This document shows, piece after piece, positions 17,456-26,359 of a stretch of DNA of 64,000 bases; within the stretch, counting starts at the first letter, position 1, and each line of letters begins with the position of its first letter. The stretch lies in assembly GCF_000317145.1 (NCBI RefSeq), contig NC_019697.1, positions 62,001-126,000 of the forward strand. The letters run 5' to 3'. The translations under genes and the position numbers were made by a program. The notes beneath the pieces were generated by a model, which did no database searches, was not told where the DNA came from, and was given only the letters and a program-made list of their open reading frames with translations. This DNA is from Chamaesiphon minutus PCC 6605 (GTDB lineage: Bacteria; Cyanobacteriota; Cyanobacteriia; Cyanobacteriales; Chamaesiphonaceae).

Positions 17456-18454
17456 ATGAAAATATTAGTTACCGGAGCAACAGGTTTTCTAGGCAAACAA
17501 TTAGTAGTCAAACTCAGCAAACTCGGACATGAAGTTACGGCATTGGGTCGTAATTATAGCATCGGCGATCGATTAGTTACCGAAAATGTCAGATTTGTAT
17601 TTAGAGATTTGAGAGATCGAGAAGGCATAATTGCCGATCTACAAGGACAAGACTATGTTTTTCATTGTGGTGCCTTATCTTCCCCCTGGGGCAAAGAGCG
17701 TGATTTTTATGAGATTAATTATTTAGGTACTAAAAATATCATCGAAGGCTGTCAACTCCATCGCATTAAGCGATTAATTTATGTGTCTACATCTGCTGTT
17801 TATTGCGATTATCGAGATCGATTAAATATTTTAGAAGATACATCTTTACCTATCCCCGTTAACGCCTATGCTCGCAGCAAACAATTAGCCGAACTCGAAG
17901 TTAGCAAAGCGCACCAAGCTGGTTTACCGACAATTTCTATTAGACCGCGCGGTATTTTTGGCCCCGGCGATACGGCAATTTTACCCCGATTGATGAGAGC
18001 AAATCGGCGCGGAGGAATTCCATTTATCGATCGAGGTCAAGCCTGTATTGACATTACCTATGTCGATAATGTCATCGATGCTTTATTGCTATGCCAAAAT
18101 GCGCCAGATATCTTATTAGGCAGAATTTTTAATATTACCAATGGAGAACCAATTACTATTGCTAACTTATTGACAAAACTATTTGCTAAGTTAGATGAGC
18201 CATGCCGACTCAGACCAATTTCACTACGCGCGGCAAATTGGACTGCATCGCTAATGGAACTTATCGCCAATACAATATTGTTAGGGAAAGAACCCATTCT
18301 CACCCGTTATACAGTAGGATTACTAACCTATAGTCAAACATTAGACATTTCAGCAGCGACTCACGAATTAGGCTATCAACCTCGCGTGAGTATCGACGGT
18401 GGATTAGATGTTTTTGCCCGATGGTATCAAACTAATAATAAACCAAGTTGCTAG
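17456..18454 (+). CDS. NAD(P)-dependent epimerase/3-beta-HSD-like dehydrogenase
   Basis: A 332-residue extended short-chain dehydrogenase. The Rossmann motif GATGFLG is at residues 7-13 and the catalytic pair Y138xxxK142 (YARSK) follows a Ser/Thr strand (YVSTSAVY). It has the C-terminal half of the 3-beta-hydroxysteroid dehydrogenase/OleD group (RPRGIFGPGD, ITYVDNVIDALLL). In a lipid cluster it would reduce a beta-keto acyl product, as OleD does, or act on a sugar nucleotide; the former fits the neighbours better. Its stop codon lies inside an inverted repeat. Confidence 0.82.
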   Translation: MKILVTGATGFLGKQLVVKLSKLGHEVTALGRNYSIGDRLVTENVRFVFRDLRDREGIIADLQGQDYVFHCGALSSPWGKERDFYEINYLGTKNIIEGCQLHRIKRLIYVSTSAVYCDYRDRLNILEDTSLPIPVNAYARSKQLAELEVSKAHQAGLPTISIRPRGIFGPGDTAILPRLMRANRRGGIPFIDRGQACIDITYVDNVIDALLLCQNAPDILLGRIFNITNGEPITIANLLTKLFAKLDEPCRLRPISLRAANWTASLMELIANTILLGKEPILTRYTVGLLTYSQTLDISAATHELGYQPRVSIDGGLDVFARWYQTNNKPSC

Positions 18455-18545
18455 TTATATATTTTCGGTATAAAAATTAAATAGAGTAGATATATTTTCT
18501 ATTTCCTATTCTCTATTTTTACCAATTTTTAGCAACTAGCAACTT
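18445..18545. repeat. inverted repeat spanning the SDR stop codon
   Basis: Perfect 12-base arms AAGTTGCTAGTT (18445-18456) and AACTAGCAACTT (18534-18545) enclose partly complementary AT-rich DNA. The transcript could fold into a long stem just before the next gene, as a processing signal, attenuator or small mobile repeat. Confidence 0.55.
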
Positions 18546-18563
18546 AAGTTAATAGCAATCGAT

Positions 18564-19409
18564 ATGTCACTTAAAGTTAACTTTTTTTCAGCCGGATATT
18601 GTACGCACCCAGAAGCAGTAGTCATCCGCGATGGTAAATGGCAGTCAGCAAATTTTCCCTCTCTATTTGCTGCGATCGTCCATCCAACGCTCGGTGTAAT
18701 TCTATTCGATACTGGTTATTCTAGTCGATTTTTTCAAGAAACTCGTGCTTTGCCATTGCGGTTATATGCTCTAGCTACGCCTGTATATTTCCAGCCAGCA
18801 GATAGTGCTGTCTCTCAGCTCCAGCAATCAGGCATCTCGCCAGAATCGATAAACTATATCATTATTTCTCACTTTCATGCCGATCATGTCGGCGGTTTAC
18901 AAGATTTTCCAAATGCACGATTTATCTGTTTTAACTCTGCGTATCAAGCAGTAAAAAATCGGCAGGGATGGAGTGCGCTGAAGGCTGGTTTTTTGCCAGG
19001 GTTATTACCTACTGATTTCGAGCATCGCCGCATCTCGGTAGAAGATCTCCAGACTGTCTCATTACCTCCACAGTATCTTCCATTTGACACTGGCTGCGAT
19101 CTATTTGGTGATGGTACTCTCCTAGCAGTCGAATTACCAGGTCATGCTACGGGACAGCTAGGCTTGTTTGTGGTTGATGCTGACGAACGCACTTATTTTC
19201 TCATCGCCGATGCTTGTTGGCTCAGTCGTGCTTATCAAGAGTTTATCAGACCACATCCGATCGCCAGTCTCATTTTTGCCAACGATCGAGAGTATGTAGA
19301 TACACTCGCCAAAATTCATCAATTGCATCAGTTCAATCCAGATCTAAACATCATTCCCACCCATTGTGCGAAAACTTGGGAGAGATTAAATAAATCGATG
19401 ACATCATAA
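18564..19409 (+). CDS. metallo-beta-lactamase-fold hydrolase
   Basis: A 281-residue MBL-fold enzyme with a binuclear metal site: H103, H105, D107 and H108 in SHFHADHVGG, a further His in LPGHATGQLG, Asp in IADACW and the final His in IPTHC. It resembles N-acyl homoserine lactonase/UlaG-type family members that open lactones or thioesters. In this cluster it probably hydrolyses an acyl or lactone intermediate. It is the fifth gene of the cluster, 109 bases after the SDR. The substrate is not deducible. Confidence 0.82.
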   Translation: MSLKVNFFSAGYCTHPEAVVIRDGKWQSANFPSLFAAIVHPTLGVILFDTGYSSRFFQETRALPLRLYALATPVYFQPADSAVSQLQQSGISPESINYIIISHFHADHVGGLQDFPNARFICFNSAYQAVKNRQGWSALKAGFLPGLLPTDFEHRRISVEDLQTVSLPPQYLPFDTGCDLFGDGTLLAVELPGHATGQLGLFVVDADERTYFLIADACWLSRAYQEFIRPHPIASLIFANDREYVDTLAKIHQLHQFNPDLNIIPTHCAKTWERLNKSMTS

Positions 19410-19589
19410 AAAGGTAATGGTAATGGGTAATGAGTAAAAGATCGATTCTCTTTCCATGTGCCTCCCCATCTCCCCGCTTCTTCGCTCCCATCTCTACCTT
19501 TTCATACCTAAATCCAGCAGTCACGCCAGTAGGGTGAGCAATGTCTAGCATTTACGTTTCTAATTAATTCAAATTAAAATTAATAATAA

Positions 19590-20924
19590 GTGAACGATAA
19601 ATTAGCAATTGTGGGTCAATATTTATTGATAAAATATGGGCGGACTTTTAAAAGTCGCAAACAACTTTTAGCATGGCAAAACACCAAAGTTGTCAATTTT
19701 TTACATCAGGTTTTACCCAAATCCCGGTTTTATCGCGATCGATATGAGGGCTTGAATCTGAGTGATTGGCAAACATTCCCGATCGTGGATAAATCGGCAA
19801 TGATGGCCAATTTTGATGACTTAAATACAGTCGGAATTAGCAAAGACTCGGCATTTGAGCTTGCGATCGAAGCAGAAACAACGCGCAACTTTAGCCCCAC
19901 CATTCAGGGGTATACGATCGGGTTATCTTCGGGGACGAGTGGCAATCGGGGCTTATTTATCGTCAGTCCAGCAGAGCGACAAATATGGGCGGGTACGATT
20001 TTAGCAAAAGCACTACCACACTCGATTTTTACGCCCGAACGGATTGCTTTTTTCCTCAGAGCTAATAGCAATCTTTATGAAACAGTCCGACGCCAACACA
20101 TTCGCTTTGAGTATTTCGATCTATTTGCCAATCTCCAAAATCACATCGAGCGGCTCAACCGTATCGAGCCGACAATTTTAGTCGCACCACCCTCAATGTT
20201 ACTGCTGTTAGCAGCCGCTCGATCGAGCGGCGATCTAAAGATCTTCCCAGAGAAAATCATCGCTGTGGCGGAGGTGCTAGACCCCTTAGATGAAACATAT
20301 TTGCGTGAATGTTTCAGTCGTCCCATCCATCAATTGTATCAATGTACGGAAGGTTTTTTAGGCAGTACTTGCGCTTATGGTACGTTACATCTCAATGAAG
20401 ATATCTTAGTAATTCAAAAAGAATATATCGATCGCCAATTGGGAAAATTTATGCCAATTATTACGGATTTTAATCGGCGAACTCAACCAATTATTCGCTA
20501 TCGCTTAGATGACATTTTAACCGAACGACAAGATCCCTGTCTCTGCGGCTCGGTATTCACAGCTTTAAGCAGCATCGAAGGGCGATGCGACGATCTGTTT
20601 TGGTTGCCCGATCTCACTGGCGAGAGATTAATATCGATATTTCCAGATTTTATCCGCAGAGCCATTATGACAGCTTCAGCAGATATTCAGGCATATCGAG
20701 TCGTGCAAATAAGTCCGACGGCGATCGAAGTTTTTGTCAAAGTACCGCCAGAATTACAAACATCGATCGAGCAGCAAATCTCTGTGTCCTTAATCGATCT
20801 TTTCAATCGATCGCATTGTCAAATTCCGAATATATTTTACCAAGAATATGTCCAGCACACCGAACACCGCCACAAGTTGCGCCGGGTTCAGCGAGCATTT
20901 ACCCCAGACAATCGATCCAGCTAA
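19590..20924 (+). CDS. F390-synthetase-like adenylate-forming enzyme
   Basis: A 444-residue member of the PaaK/F390-synthetase branch of the adenylating superfamily. The ATP-binding loop reads GLSSGTSGNRG (111-121). YQCTEGFLG corresponds to the adenine-binding motif and IIRYRLDDIL to the ribose-binding Asp region. Such enzymes activate a carboxylate as an adenylate, often to make a CoA ester. I recall a family model for 'F390 synthetase-related' proteins found beside condensing enzymes and dehydrogenases, as here. The start is GTG. It is the last gene of the cluster, and the leader (180 bases) contains a C-rich low-complexity stretch. Confidence 0.8.
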   Translation: MNDKLAIVGQYLLIKYGRTFKSRKQLLAWQNTKVVNFLHQVLPKSRFYRDRYEGLNLSDWQTFPIVDKSAMMANFDDLNTVGISKDSAFELAIEAETTRNFSPTIQGYTIGLSSGTSGNRGLFIVSPAERQIWAGTILAKALPHSIFTPERIAFFLRANSNLYETVRRQHIRFEYFDLFANLQNHIERLNRIEPTILVAPPSMLLLLAAARSSGDLKIFPEKIIAVAEVLDPLDETYLRECFSRPIHQLYQCTEGFLGSTCAYGTLHLNEDILVIQKEYIDRQLGKFMPIITDFNRRTQPIIRYRLDDILTERQDPCLCGSVFTALSSIEGRCDDLFWLPDLTGERLISIFPDFIRRAIMTASADIQAYRVVQISPTAIEVFVKVPPELQTSIEQQISVSLIDLFNRSHCQIPNIFYQEYVQHTEHRHKLRRVQRAFTPDNRSS

Positions 20925-20936
20925 GCTATTCGCGTA

Positions 20937-22127
20937 CTAGACAAATTTATGAACGAATTCATAGGTAAAATCAACCCGTCCTTTGCGTAACAGTGCGGGG
21001 TCCATTCGATCGGTAGTATTGCAAGTCATTAAAACTACCAACTTTTGTTGGAGATGAATTCCCGATTCATCGATCACACTTTGATAGAGGGTGCCATCGA
21101 GTAAACCTAAAATATGTTCGGTTTTACTATTTTCTTGAGCGGATTCGAGGGCGCGATTTTTGGCTAGATTATCAGCTTCATTAATAATCAAACAAATCCG
21201 TGCTAAATAACTCGGCGGTACGAAATTTTCGACAGCATCATGATCGAGGATGAAAATTACATACCCCAATGGCATCAAGACTTCTTTAGCGATCGCTTGC
21301 GTCCAGACGGTTTTACCAGTTCCAGGTTCGCCGTTAATTAGTACGGCTACCTGTTGTTCGCTCAAAATTGCTTGTTGAACGCGATCGGTAAAGCTTTGAA
21401 TTTCGGCTGGAAACGATCGAATCGGATACTCACTATTAATTTTACCAACGCGACTCTTATAGCCGCTTAAAATCACTGCTACATCGAAGGTAGCCTTATT
21501 AATTAACGGTGCTAAATCTGGAGCCGAAATTGTATATTGACGTTTACCTTTCTCAAATGTCTCGACTTGCACCCAGATATCGTATTCTTTCCAGTATGCC
21601 GAAACATAGCCTAAGACTTCTAGTCGCTCCCAGGTGGTGAATCGTTCGGGTGGAAAATAGAAATACCGCTCCCAATAATATTGAGTAATTAGATCGGGTG
21701 TGCCTAAAATTTCTAAAATGTTTTTGACAGTAATTTCTTCTAGCCGATTTAACACATAATCGATCGGAATACTATCGCGACTGACTAATTGGACTATCGG
21801 TGTTTGGGCAACTAAAACATCTTTGTGACGTCGATCGGGCGAAGCCGGATCGGGCGTGATAAAATTCCACAGTTCGTTAAATTCGTACTGCACGCTATCA
21901 GAAAATACATTCAGAATATTCGCCCACCAGGAATACTGTTTGCGACTGAGTGCATCGGCAACATCGCTGACAAAATCGGCACTGCGTTTGGCCAAACTCC
22001 AGGTATCATTAATGACAATATTGGCAAAAAAGCCGATATCTAAATCTCGATTTAGGGGTCGCCAGCCCGATGCTAATAATCCTTTACTTTGAGCGTTATT
22101 ACTCTGATTGAAATTGTCGTAGCCCAT
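20937..22127 (-). CDS. AAA-family ATPase of unknown role
   Basis: A 396-residue ATPase. The N-terminal 240 residues are not a recognised domain. The C-terminal third is an AAA module with Walker A GEPGTGKT (266-273), Walker B-like ICLIINEADN (Asn replaces the usual first acidic residue), sensor 1 LMTCNTTDRMDP and an arginine-finger-like region LLRKGRVD. It is convergent with the lipid cluster, its stop lying 12 bases beyond the ligase stop. A decayed copy of its 3' end lies at 13937, on the other side of that cluster. Substrate and partners are unknown. Confidence 0.75.
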   Translation of the reverse strand: MGYDNFNQSNNAQSKGLLASGWRPLNRDLDIGFFANIVINDTWSLAKRSADFVSDVADALSRKQYSWWANILNVFSDSVQYEFNELWNFITPDPASPDRRHKDVLVAQTPIVQLVSRDSIPIDYVLNRLEEITVKNILEILGTPDLITQYYWERYFYFPPERFTTWERLEVLGYVSAYWKEYDIWVQVETFEKGKRQYTISAPDLAPLINKATFDVAVILSGYKSRVGKINSEYPIRSFPAEIQSFTDRVQQAILSEQQVAVLINGEPGTGKTVWTQAIAKEVLMPLGYVIFILDHDAVENFVPPSYLARICLIINEADNLAKNRALESAQENSKTEHILGLLDGTLYQSVIDESGIHLQQKLVVLMTCNTTDRMDPALLRKGRVDFTYEFVHKFV

Positions 22128-22162
22128 ATTTATTATTTATCCTAAAATTTGCTCTGAGAGCT

Positions 22163-22741
22163 TCAGGCTCTTGGCACGCAATCTAATTGTGCTAAATATT
22201 GTGGTGGTACCGCATCTACCAACCACACATCGTTATCCGTCAGGTAAAAGCTATAACCGTCAGCAACCATTGCCAGCGTATCTATCCCCAAGATGACACT
22301 TTCACCCCGCCTAGCACCCACCTTGAATGCCGTATTCAGATCTGTGGTGAGATGGACGTGGTGGCGAGACATCTTCTGCAATCCCGTTGCAAAAATTGCG
22401 GCGATCGCTTTGATGTGAGTGCCATGATAGAGAGTATCTGGGGGCGTTTGAGCTGTAAGCTGTAAGTCGATATCGATCGAATGTCCCTGATTGGCGCGAA
22501 TCAGATCGCCAGATTCATTAAATGCAAAACGTTGTTTATCATTGGTGGCAACTACCTGGTGTAGATCGGCTAGACTAATCTCAAATCCGTGTGCTGATGC
22601 TGCTGCTAAGAGCTTATCTACTTCAATCCAGCCTCCGGGCAAAAGTTCCAATCCCAGTCGTTCTGGCTGATGGCGCAGGTGTTTGGATAAGTATTTACTA
22701 ATTCTAACGTGGCGTTGGGAAATTTGCAGGTTACCAGCCAT
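22163..22741 (-). CDS. kptA: RNA 2'-phosphotransferase KptA/Tpt1
   Basis: A 192-residue enzyme that transfers an RNA 2'-phosphate to NAD. The N-terminal winged helix has SKYLSKHLRHQPE with the conserved Arg/His. The C-terminal ADP-ribosyltransferase-like lobe has LYHGTH, HHVHLTTD and GARRGESVIL. The length and motif order match bacterial KptA. Bacteria have no splicing reaction that makes such ends, so the natural substrate is unclear; that is a known puzzle of the family. It is downstream of the AAA gene start by 35 bases, in the same direction. Confidence 0.92.
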   Translation of the reverse strand: MAGNLQISQRHVRISKYLSKHLRHQPERLGLELLPGGWIEVDKLLAAASAHGFEISLADLHQVVATNDKQRFAFNESGDLIRANQGHSIDIDLQLTAQTPPDTLYHGTHIKAIAAIFATGLQKMSRHHVHLTTDLNTAFKVGARRGESVILGIDTLAMVADGYSFYLTDNDVWLVDAVPPQYLAQLDCVPRA

Positions 22742-22827
22742 AAAAGTTGTTATATTGCGCTAATTCATCGATCTTTAGGATACCCAGGATTTCGATCGAC
22801 TAATACGATCTACATTAGCTCTGAGCA

Positions 22828-22860
22828 AGATCCCCGACTTCTTCAAGAAGTCGAGGATCT
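22828..22860. repeat. AAGTCG hairpin repeat
   Basis: An inverted repeat with arms AGATCCCCGACTTCTT / AAGAAGTCGAGGATCT (one mismatch). It belongs to a repeat type that is common in cyanobacterial intergenic DNA, and lies between kptA and the L,D-transpeptidase stop. Confidence 0.65.
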
Positions 22861-22865
22861 ATTAC

Positions 22866-23546
22866 TTAGGGGACAATTTCAACTAAAGTACCAGTGCGAG
22901 CTACCAGATAAACTTCATCGACATCGGTATTTTTGAGCGAGACGCATCCCCACGTCCAATTAATTTGCTTATCGATTAAATCTTCTGACTTTGTTGGTAC
23001 GCCATGAATGCCAACATCACGCCCGATTGGTGCATACCAAGGAATTTTACCAGTTTGTTTGGCACTCAAATGTTTGCGCCACGAGTCGGCATTAGGATAG
23101 TCCAACCACAAGAATTTCGACCATTCAGGATGGGGATAAAGATCTCGAATATGCAAGATGCCTTCGGGGGTACGCCTGTCGCCTTCGATAAATTTATCGC
23201 CTTTAGGGTTGTCGCCTAACACGATCGGATAAGATTTAATTGGTTGTTTATCTCGATAGATAGTTAAGCGATGTTTTGATTTTTCAATTAAGATTGAAAT
23301 CTGCGATTTATTAATGTTATCACCTACTATTTTTGCGATCGGCAGTTCGGTTTTAATAAATTTGGTAGGTGGTTGATGGTAAGCAGGTTGGCTCTGACAT
23401 GTTTCGCAGAAGACTTGACTCCATAATGAGACTGGGACAATATACCCCCATCGAGCCAGCGATCGATAGATCGCCCCGATCGCAACTATACTTAATACTG
23501 TCACTAAGCCGATCTTGGCCGATTCCGGTAACTTCTTCCATCGCAT
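22866..23546 (-). CDS. L,D-transpeptidase (YkuD domain), membrane-anchored
   Basis: A 226-residue envelope enzyme that would cross-link peptidoglycan or attach proteins to it. An N-terminal membrane helix (KIGLVTVLSIVAIGAIYRSL) precedes the YkuD domain, which starts at ISILIEKSKHRLTIYRD. The active-site motif is visible: IHGVP and then NWTWGCVSLKNTDVDEV with the catalytic Cys. I prefer the ATG at 23546 (MRWKKLPES); an in-frame GTG lies four codons upstream, and neither has a clear ribosome site. Confidence 0.85.
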   Translation of the reverse strand: MRWKKLPESAKIGLVTVLSIVAIGAIYRSLARWGYIVPVSLWSQVFCETCQSQPAYHQPPTKFIKTELPIAKIVGDNINKSQISILIEKSKHRLTIYRDKQPIKSYPIVLGDNPKGDKFIEGDRRTPEGILHIRDLYPHPEWSKFLWLDYPNADSWRKHLSAKQTGKIPWYAPIGRDVGIHGVPTKSEDLIDKQINWTWGCVSLKNTDVDEVYLVARTGTLVEIVP

Positions 23547-23796
23547 GATTAACTGCACTGTAGAGGTCGATCGTCCATATCATAACAGCTAGATAAACTT
23601 GCTATTACTTATTTAAGTCGTAAGTGGTTGTTGCCGCGACCCATCCATCCAGCTACCCCTCCACTCTCCAAAAACTCCCAATTCCCATTGATAACTGTAA
23701 CAACCCGAAAATTTACCGATCTCAAACCTGCTAAATAAATTACAGTTAGAGAAGCTAATCAAATATCGAGATCGTATCAGACGGGGAAAACTGGCT

Positions 23797-25707
23797 ATGC
23801 ACCTAAGCGAAATCACCCATCCAAACCAGTTGCACGGTTTATCAGTTCGGCAACTAGAGCAAATCGCGCTAGAAATCAGAGAAAAACATCTTCAGACCGT
23901 GGCGACTAGTGGCGGTCATTTAGGCCCAGGTCTAGGTGTTGTCGAGCTGACGTTGGCACTGTATCAAACATTGGATCTCGATCGAGATAAAGTTGTTTGG
24001 GATGTGGGACACCAAGCTTATCCCCATAAATTAATCACGGGCAGATACAATCGCTTTCACACGCTCCGCCAGAAGGATGGAATTGCAGGCTATCTCAAAC
24101 GCGGAGAGAGTAAGTTCGACCACTTTGGAGCCGGACATGCGTCTACAAGCATTTCTGCGGCCTTGGGAATGGCGATCGCTCGCGATCTCAAGGGTGAAAA
24201 CTTTAAATGCGTAGCCGTCATCGGCGATGGTGCGCTGACAGGGGGGATGGCTCTAGAAGCGATCGATCATGCGGGACATTTACCCAAAACTAATTTATTA
24301 GTGGTGTTAAATGATAACGAGATGTCGATCTCGCCCAATGTCGGTGCAATTCCGCGCTATTTAAATAAATTGCGCGTCAGTCCGCCGATTCAGTTCCTCA
24401 GCGACAACATTGAAGAACAACTCAAACATATTCCATTTGTAGGCGAATCGATTTCGCCCGAACTCGCACGAGTCAAAGAAGGGATGAAGCGGCTTGCCGT
24501 CCCCAAAGTTGGTGCGGTATTCGAGGAATTAGGATTTACCTATATCGGCCCTGTAGACGGCCACAATCTGGAAGAATTGATTAGCACCTTTGAAGGTGCT
24601 CATAAACATGCAGGCCCTGTCATCGTTCACGTTGCCACTACCAAAGGTAAAGGATACGCCATCGCCGAAAGCGATCGCGAAGGCTATCACGCTCAAAGTC
24701 CCTTCAATCTCGCCACTGGCAAAAGTGCCCCCGCTAGTAAACCCAAACCACCGACTTATTCCAAGGTATTCGCCGATACCCTGATCGCGCTGGCAGAAAA
24801 CGACCCGCGCATCGTGGCAATTACTGCCGCCATGGGTACGGGGACTGGTTTAGATAAATTCCAGGCCAAATTACCCGATCGTTATGTCGATGTCGGTATT
24901 GCCGAACAACATGCAATTACGCTCGCCGCTGGTTTAGCCACCGAAGGGATGCGTCCGGTAGCCGCGATTTATTCGACTTTCTTACAAAGAGCCTTCGATC
25001 AGATCGTCCACGATGCTTGCATCCAACATCTCCCGGTATTCCTGTGTCTCGATCGAGCCGGAATCGTTGGAGCTGATGGCCCGACACACCAAGGGATGTA
25101 CGATATTGCTTATCTCCGCTGTATTCCGAATATGGTGCTGATGGCTCCCAAGGATGAGGGCGAATTACAGCAGATGTTAGTTACTGGTATCAATTATACC
25201 GATGGGCCGATCGCCATGCGCTACCCGCGCGGCAACGGTTACGGGGTGCCATTGATGGATGAAGGTTGGGAAGAATTACCGATCGGTAAAGCTGAAATAC
25301 TTCGTGAGGGTGATGATGTGCTGATGATTGCCTACGGCTCGATGGTACACCCGACGCTGCAAGCGGCTGGACTCCTGAGCGAACACGGCATTTCGGCGAC
25401 GGTAATTAATGCCCGATTTGCCAAACCGCTAGATACCGAACTATTTGCGCCATTGGCTCGATCGATCGGTAAAGTGGTGACGGTGGAAGAAGGTTGTCTG
25501 ATGGGTGGTTTTGGTTCGGCAATTGCCGAATCGCTGATGGATCTCAATGTGGTGGTACCGATTAAACGAATCGGCGTCCCCGATATCTTGGTAGAACATG
25601 CCACTCCCGATGAGTCTTTAGGTAGTTTGGGTTTAACGAGTTCTCAAATCGCCGAAACTGTCAGAACTACGTTTTTCACCCAAAAGCCTGTGGCTGTAGG
25701 TGTCTAA
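23797..25707 (+). CDS. dxs: 1-deoxy-D-xylulose-5-phosphate synthase
   Basis: A 636-residue thiamine-diphosphate enzyme that condenses pyruvate and glyceraldehyde-3-phosphate, the entry step of the MEP isoprenoid pathway feeding carotenoids, phytol and quinones. It has the ThDP motif GDGALTGG...NDNEMSI, the catalytic [10 protein letters not shown] region, the pyrimidine domain with [15 protein letters not shown] and a C-terminal transketolase-like domain. The length is normal. The ATG start follows GGGGAAAACTGGCT. It is a monocistronic gene followed by a repeat island. Confidence 0.96.
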   Translation: MHLSEITHPNQLHGLSVRQLEQIALEIREKHLQTVATSGGHLGPGLGVVELTLALYQTLDLDRDKVVWDVGHQAYPHKLITGRYNRFHTLRQKDGIAGYLKRGESKFDHFGAGHASTSISAALGMAIARDLKGENFKCVAVIGDGALTGGMALEAIDHAGHLPKTNLLVVLNDNEMSISPNVGAIPRYLNKLRVSPPIQFLSDNIEEQLKHIPFVGESISPELARVKEGMKRLAVPKVGAVFEELGFTYIGPVDGHNLEELISTFEGAHKHAGPVIVHVATTKGKGYAIAESDREGYHAQSPFNLATGKSAPASKPKPPTYSKVFADTLIALAENDPRIVAITAAMGTGTGLDKFQAKLPDRYVDVGIAEQHAITLAAGLATEGMRPVAAIYSTFLQRAFDQIVHDACIQHLPVFLCLDRAGIVGADGPTHQGMYDIAYLRCIPNMVLMAPKDEGELQQMLVTGINYTDGPIAMRYPRGNGYGVPLMDEGWEELPIGKAEILREGDDVLMIAYGSMVHPTLQAAGLLSEHGISATVINARFAKPLDTELFAPLARSIGKVVTVEEGCLMGGFGSAIAESLMDLNVVVPIKRIGVPDILVEHATPDESLGSLGLTSSQIAETVRTTFFTQKPVAVGV

Positions 25708-25722
25708 CTCAAAGCATTAATT

Positions 25723-25817
25723 CCCAAAAACCAAAGGTAGGGACAATGTCTTGTCTTGCTGAACCGTCGGGAAACAAAGGCGTGCGCAAGCCGCTTCATG
25801 AATTGCCCTTACCTTTG
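25723..25817. repeat. GCAATTCATGAATTGC palindrome, copy 3, split by an insertion
   Basis: Arms CCAAAGGTAGGGACAA and TTCATGAATTGCCCTTACC reconstitute the same palindrome as at 10431, 12314 and 26126 once the 48-base insert at 25747-25794 is removed. The arms extend into CCCAAAAA/GTTTTTGGG. Confidence 0.75.
25747..25794. mobile_element. constant-tail variable-hairpin insertion, copy A
   Basis: Begins TGTCTTGT and ends CCGC, with a stem CTTGC/GCAAG between. It interrupts the palindrome at 25723-25817 exactly, leaving ...GGACAA and TTCATG... at its edges. It shares its tails, but not its core, with copies at 54651, 62901 and 63133. Confidence 0.65.
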
Positions 25818-25889
25818 TTTTTGGGACGATGGCTCTGCTGTCGTTTCGGAATAAGGAGTGCTTGCGATCTCTTCTGGTGCTTGGAGAAC

Positions 25890-25955
25890 CCGGATCTGGG
25901 GGTGCCGACCCCCAGACCCCCCGCTGAGGAGGCGGGACGCCGCCCCTCAGACTCC
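25890..25955. repeat. GC-rich double hairpin
   Basis: Two adjacent hairpins: CTGGGGGTGCCGACCCCCAG and CTGAGG...CCTCAG around GGCGGGACGCCGCC. The whole 25708-26359 gap is a non-coding repeat island holding these, the split palindrome, another palindrome at 26126 and a C-rich tract. Confidence 0.6.
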
Positions 25956-26125
25956 CCTGCGTATGTGGATTGTCTGTGCAAAGTATATATGGGGTCGGTT
26001 CGGACTTAGTAGCTACGGGGTAGGGTTTGACTGGTAATAGTCTTGGTGGGTTGGGCACGAAGCCCTCCCCTACACATGACTTAGGAATGAGGATTTAATA
26101 ATATACAGATCTATCCTTTCTCGAT

Positions 26126-26165
26126 CCGTCGGTAGGGGCAATTCATGAATTGCCCCTACCGACGG
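26126..26165. repeat. GCAATTCATGAATTGC palindrome, copy 4
   Basis: A perfect 40-base palindrome with arms starting CCGTCGGTAGGGGCAA. It is framed by a wider inverted repeat, AGGAATGAGGATTTAATA on the left (near 26083) and ATTTAATCCTCATTCCT on the right (to about 26196). The same right-hand tail follows the copy at 10431. Confidence 0.8.
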
Positions 26166-26215
26166 AGGAATTGCACGTTATTTAATCCTCATTCCTTACC
26201 GTGATGAGTGTTCTT

Positions 26216-26283
26216 TGTCCCCTTGTCTCCTTGTCTCCTCGTCCCCCCCGTCCCCCCGTCTCCCCGTCCCCTTGTCCCCTAAC
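26216..26283. repeat. C-rich short tandem repeats
   Basis: Low-complexity DNA of TCCCC/TTGTCTCC units (CCCCTTGTCTCCTTGTCTCC, then CCGTCCCC units). Related G-rich tracts on the same theme occur at 30840-30872. It is typical of cyanobacterial short tandem repeats. Confidence 0.6.
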
Positions 26284-26359
26284 TCCCTAAATCCAATCCG
26301 GAATTGTTAACCTAGAAGAGGTAGTTAAGATCGATCGCCATTAAAACTAGGAAAAAGCG

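Noticed and set aside
14329-20924. The cluster as a standard oleABCD olefin operon
   Set aside because: There is no OleC-type ligase or OleB-type dehalogenase-like hydrolase; the adenylating enzyme is of the PaaK/F390 branch and a ceramide-type glycosyltransferase is present. Only the reaction logic is similar.
25746-26009. Open frames on both strands in the repeat island after dxs
   Set aside because: They run through palindromes and GC hairpins, have no family features and overlap each other. The region is better read as non-coding repeats.
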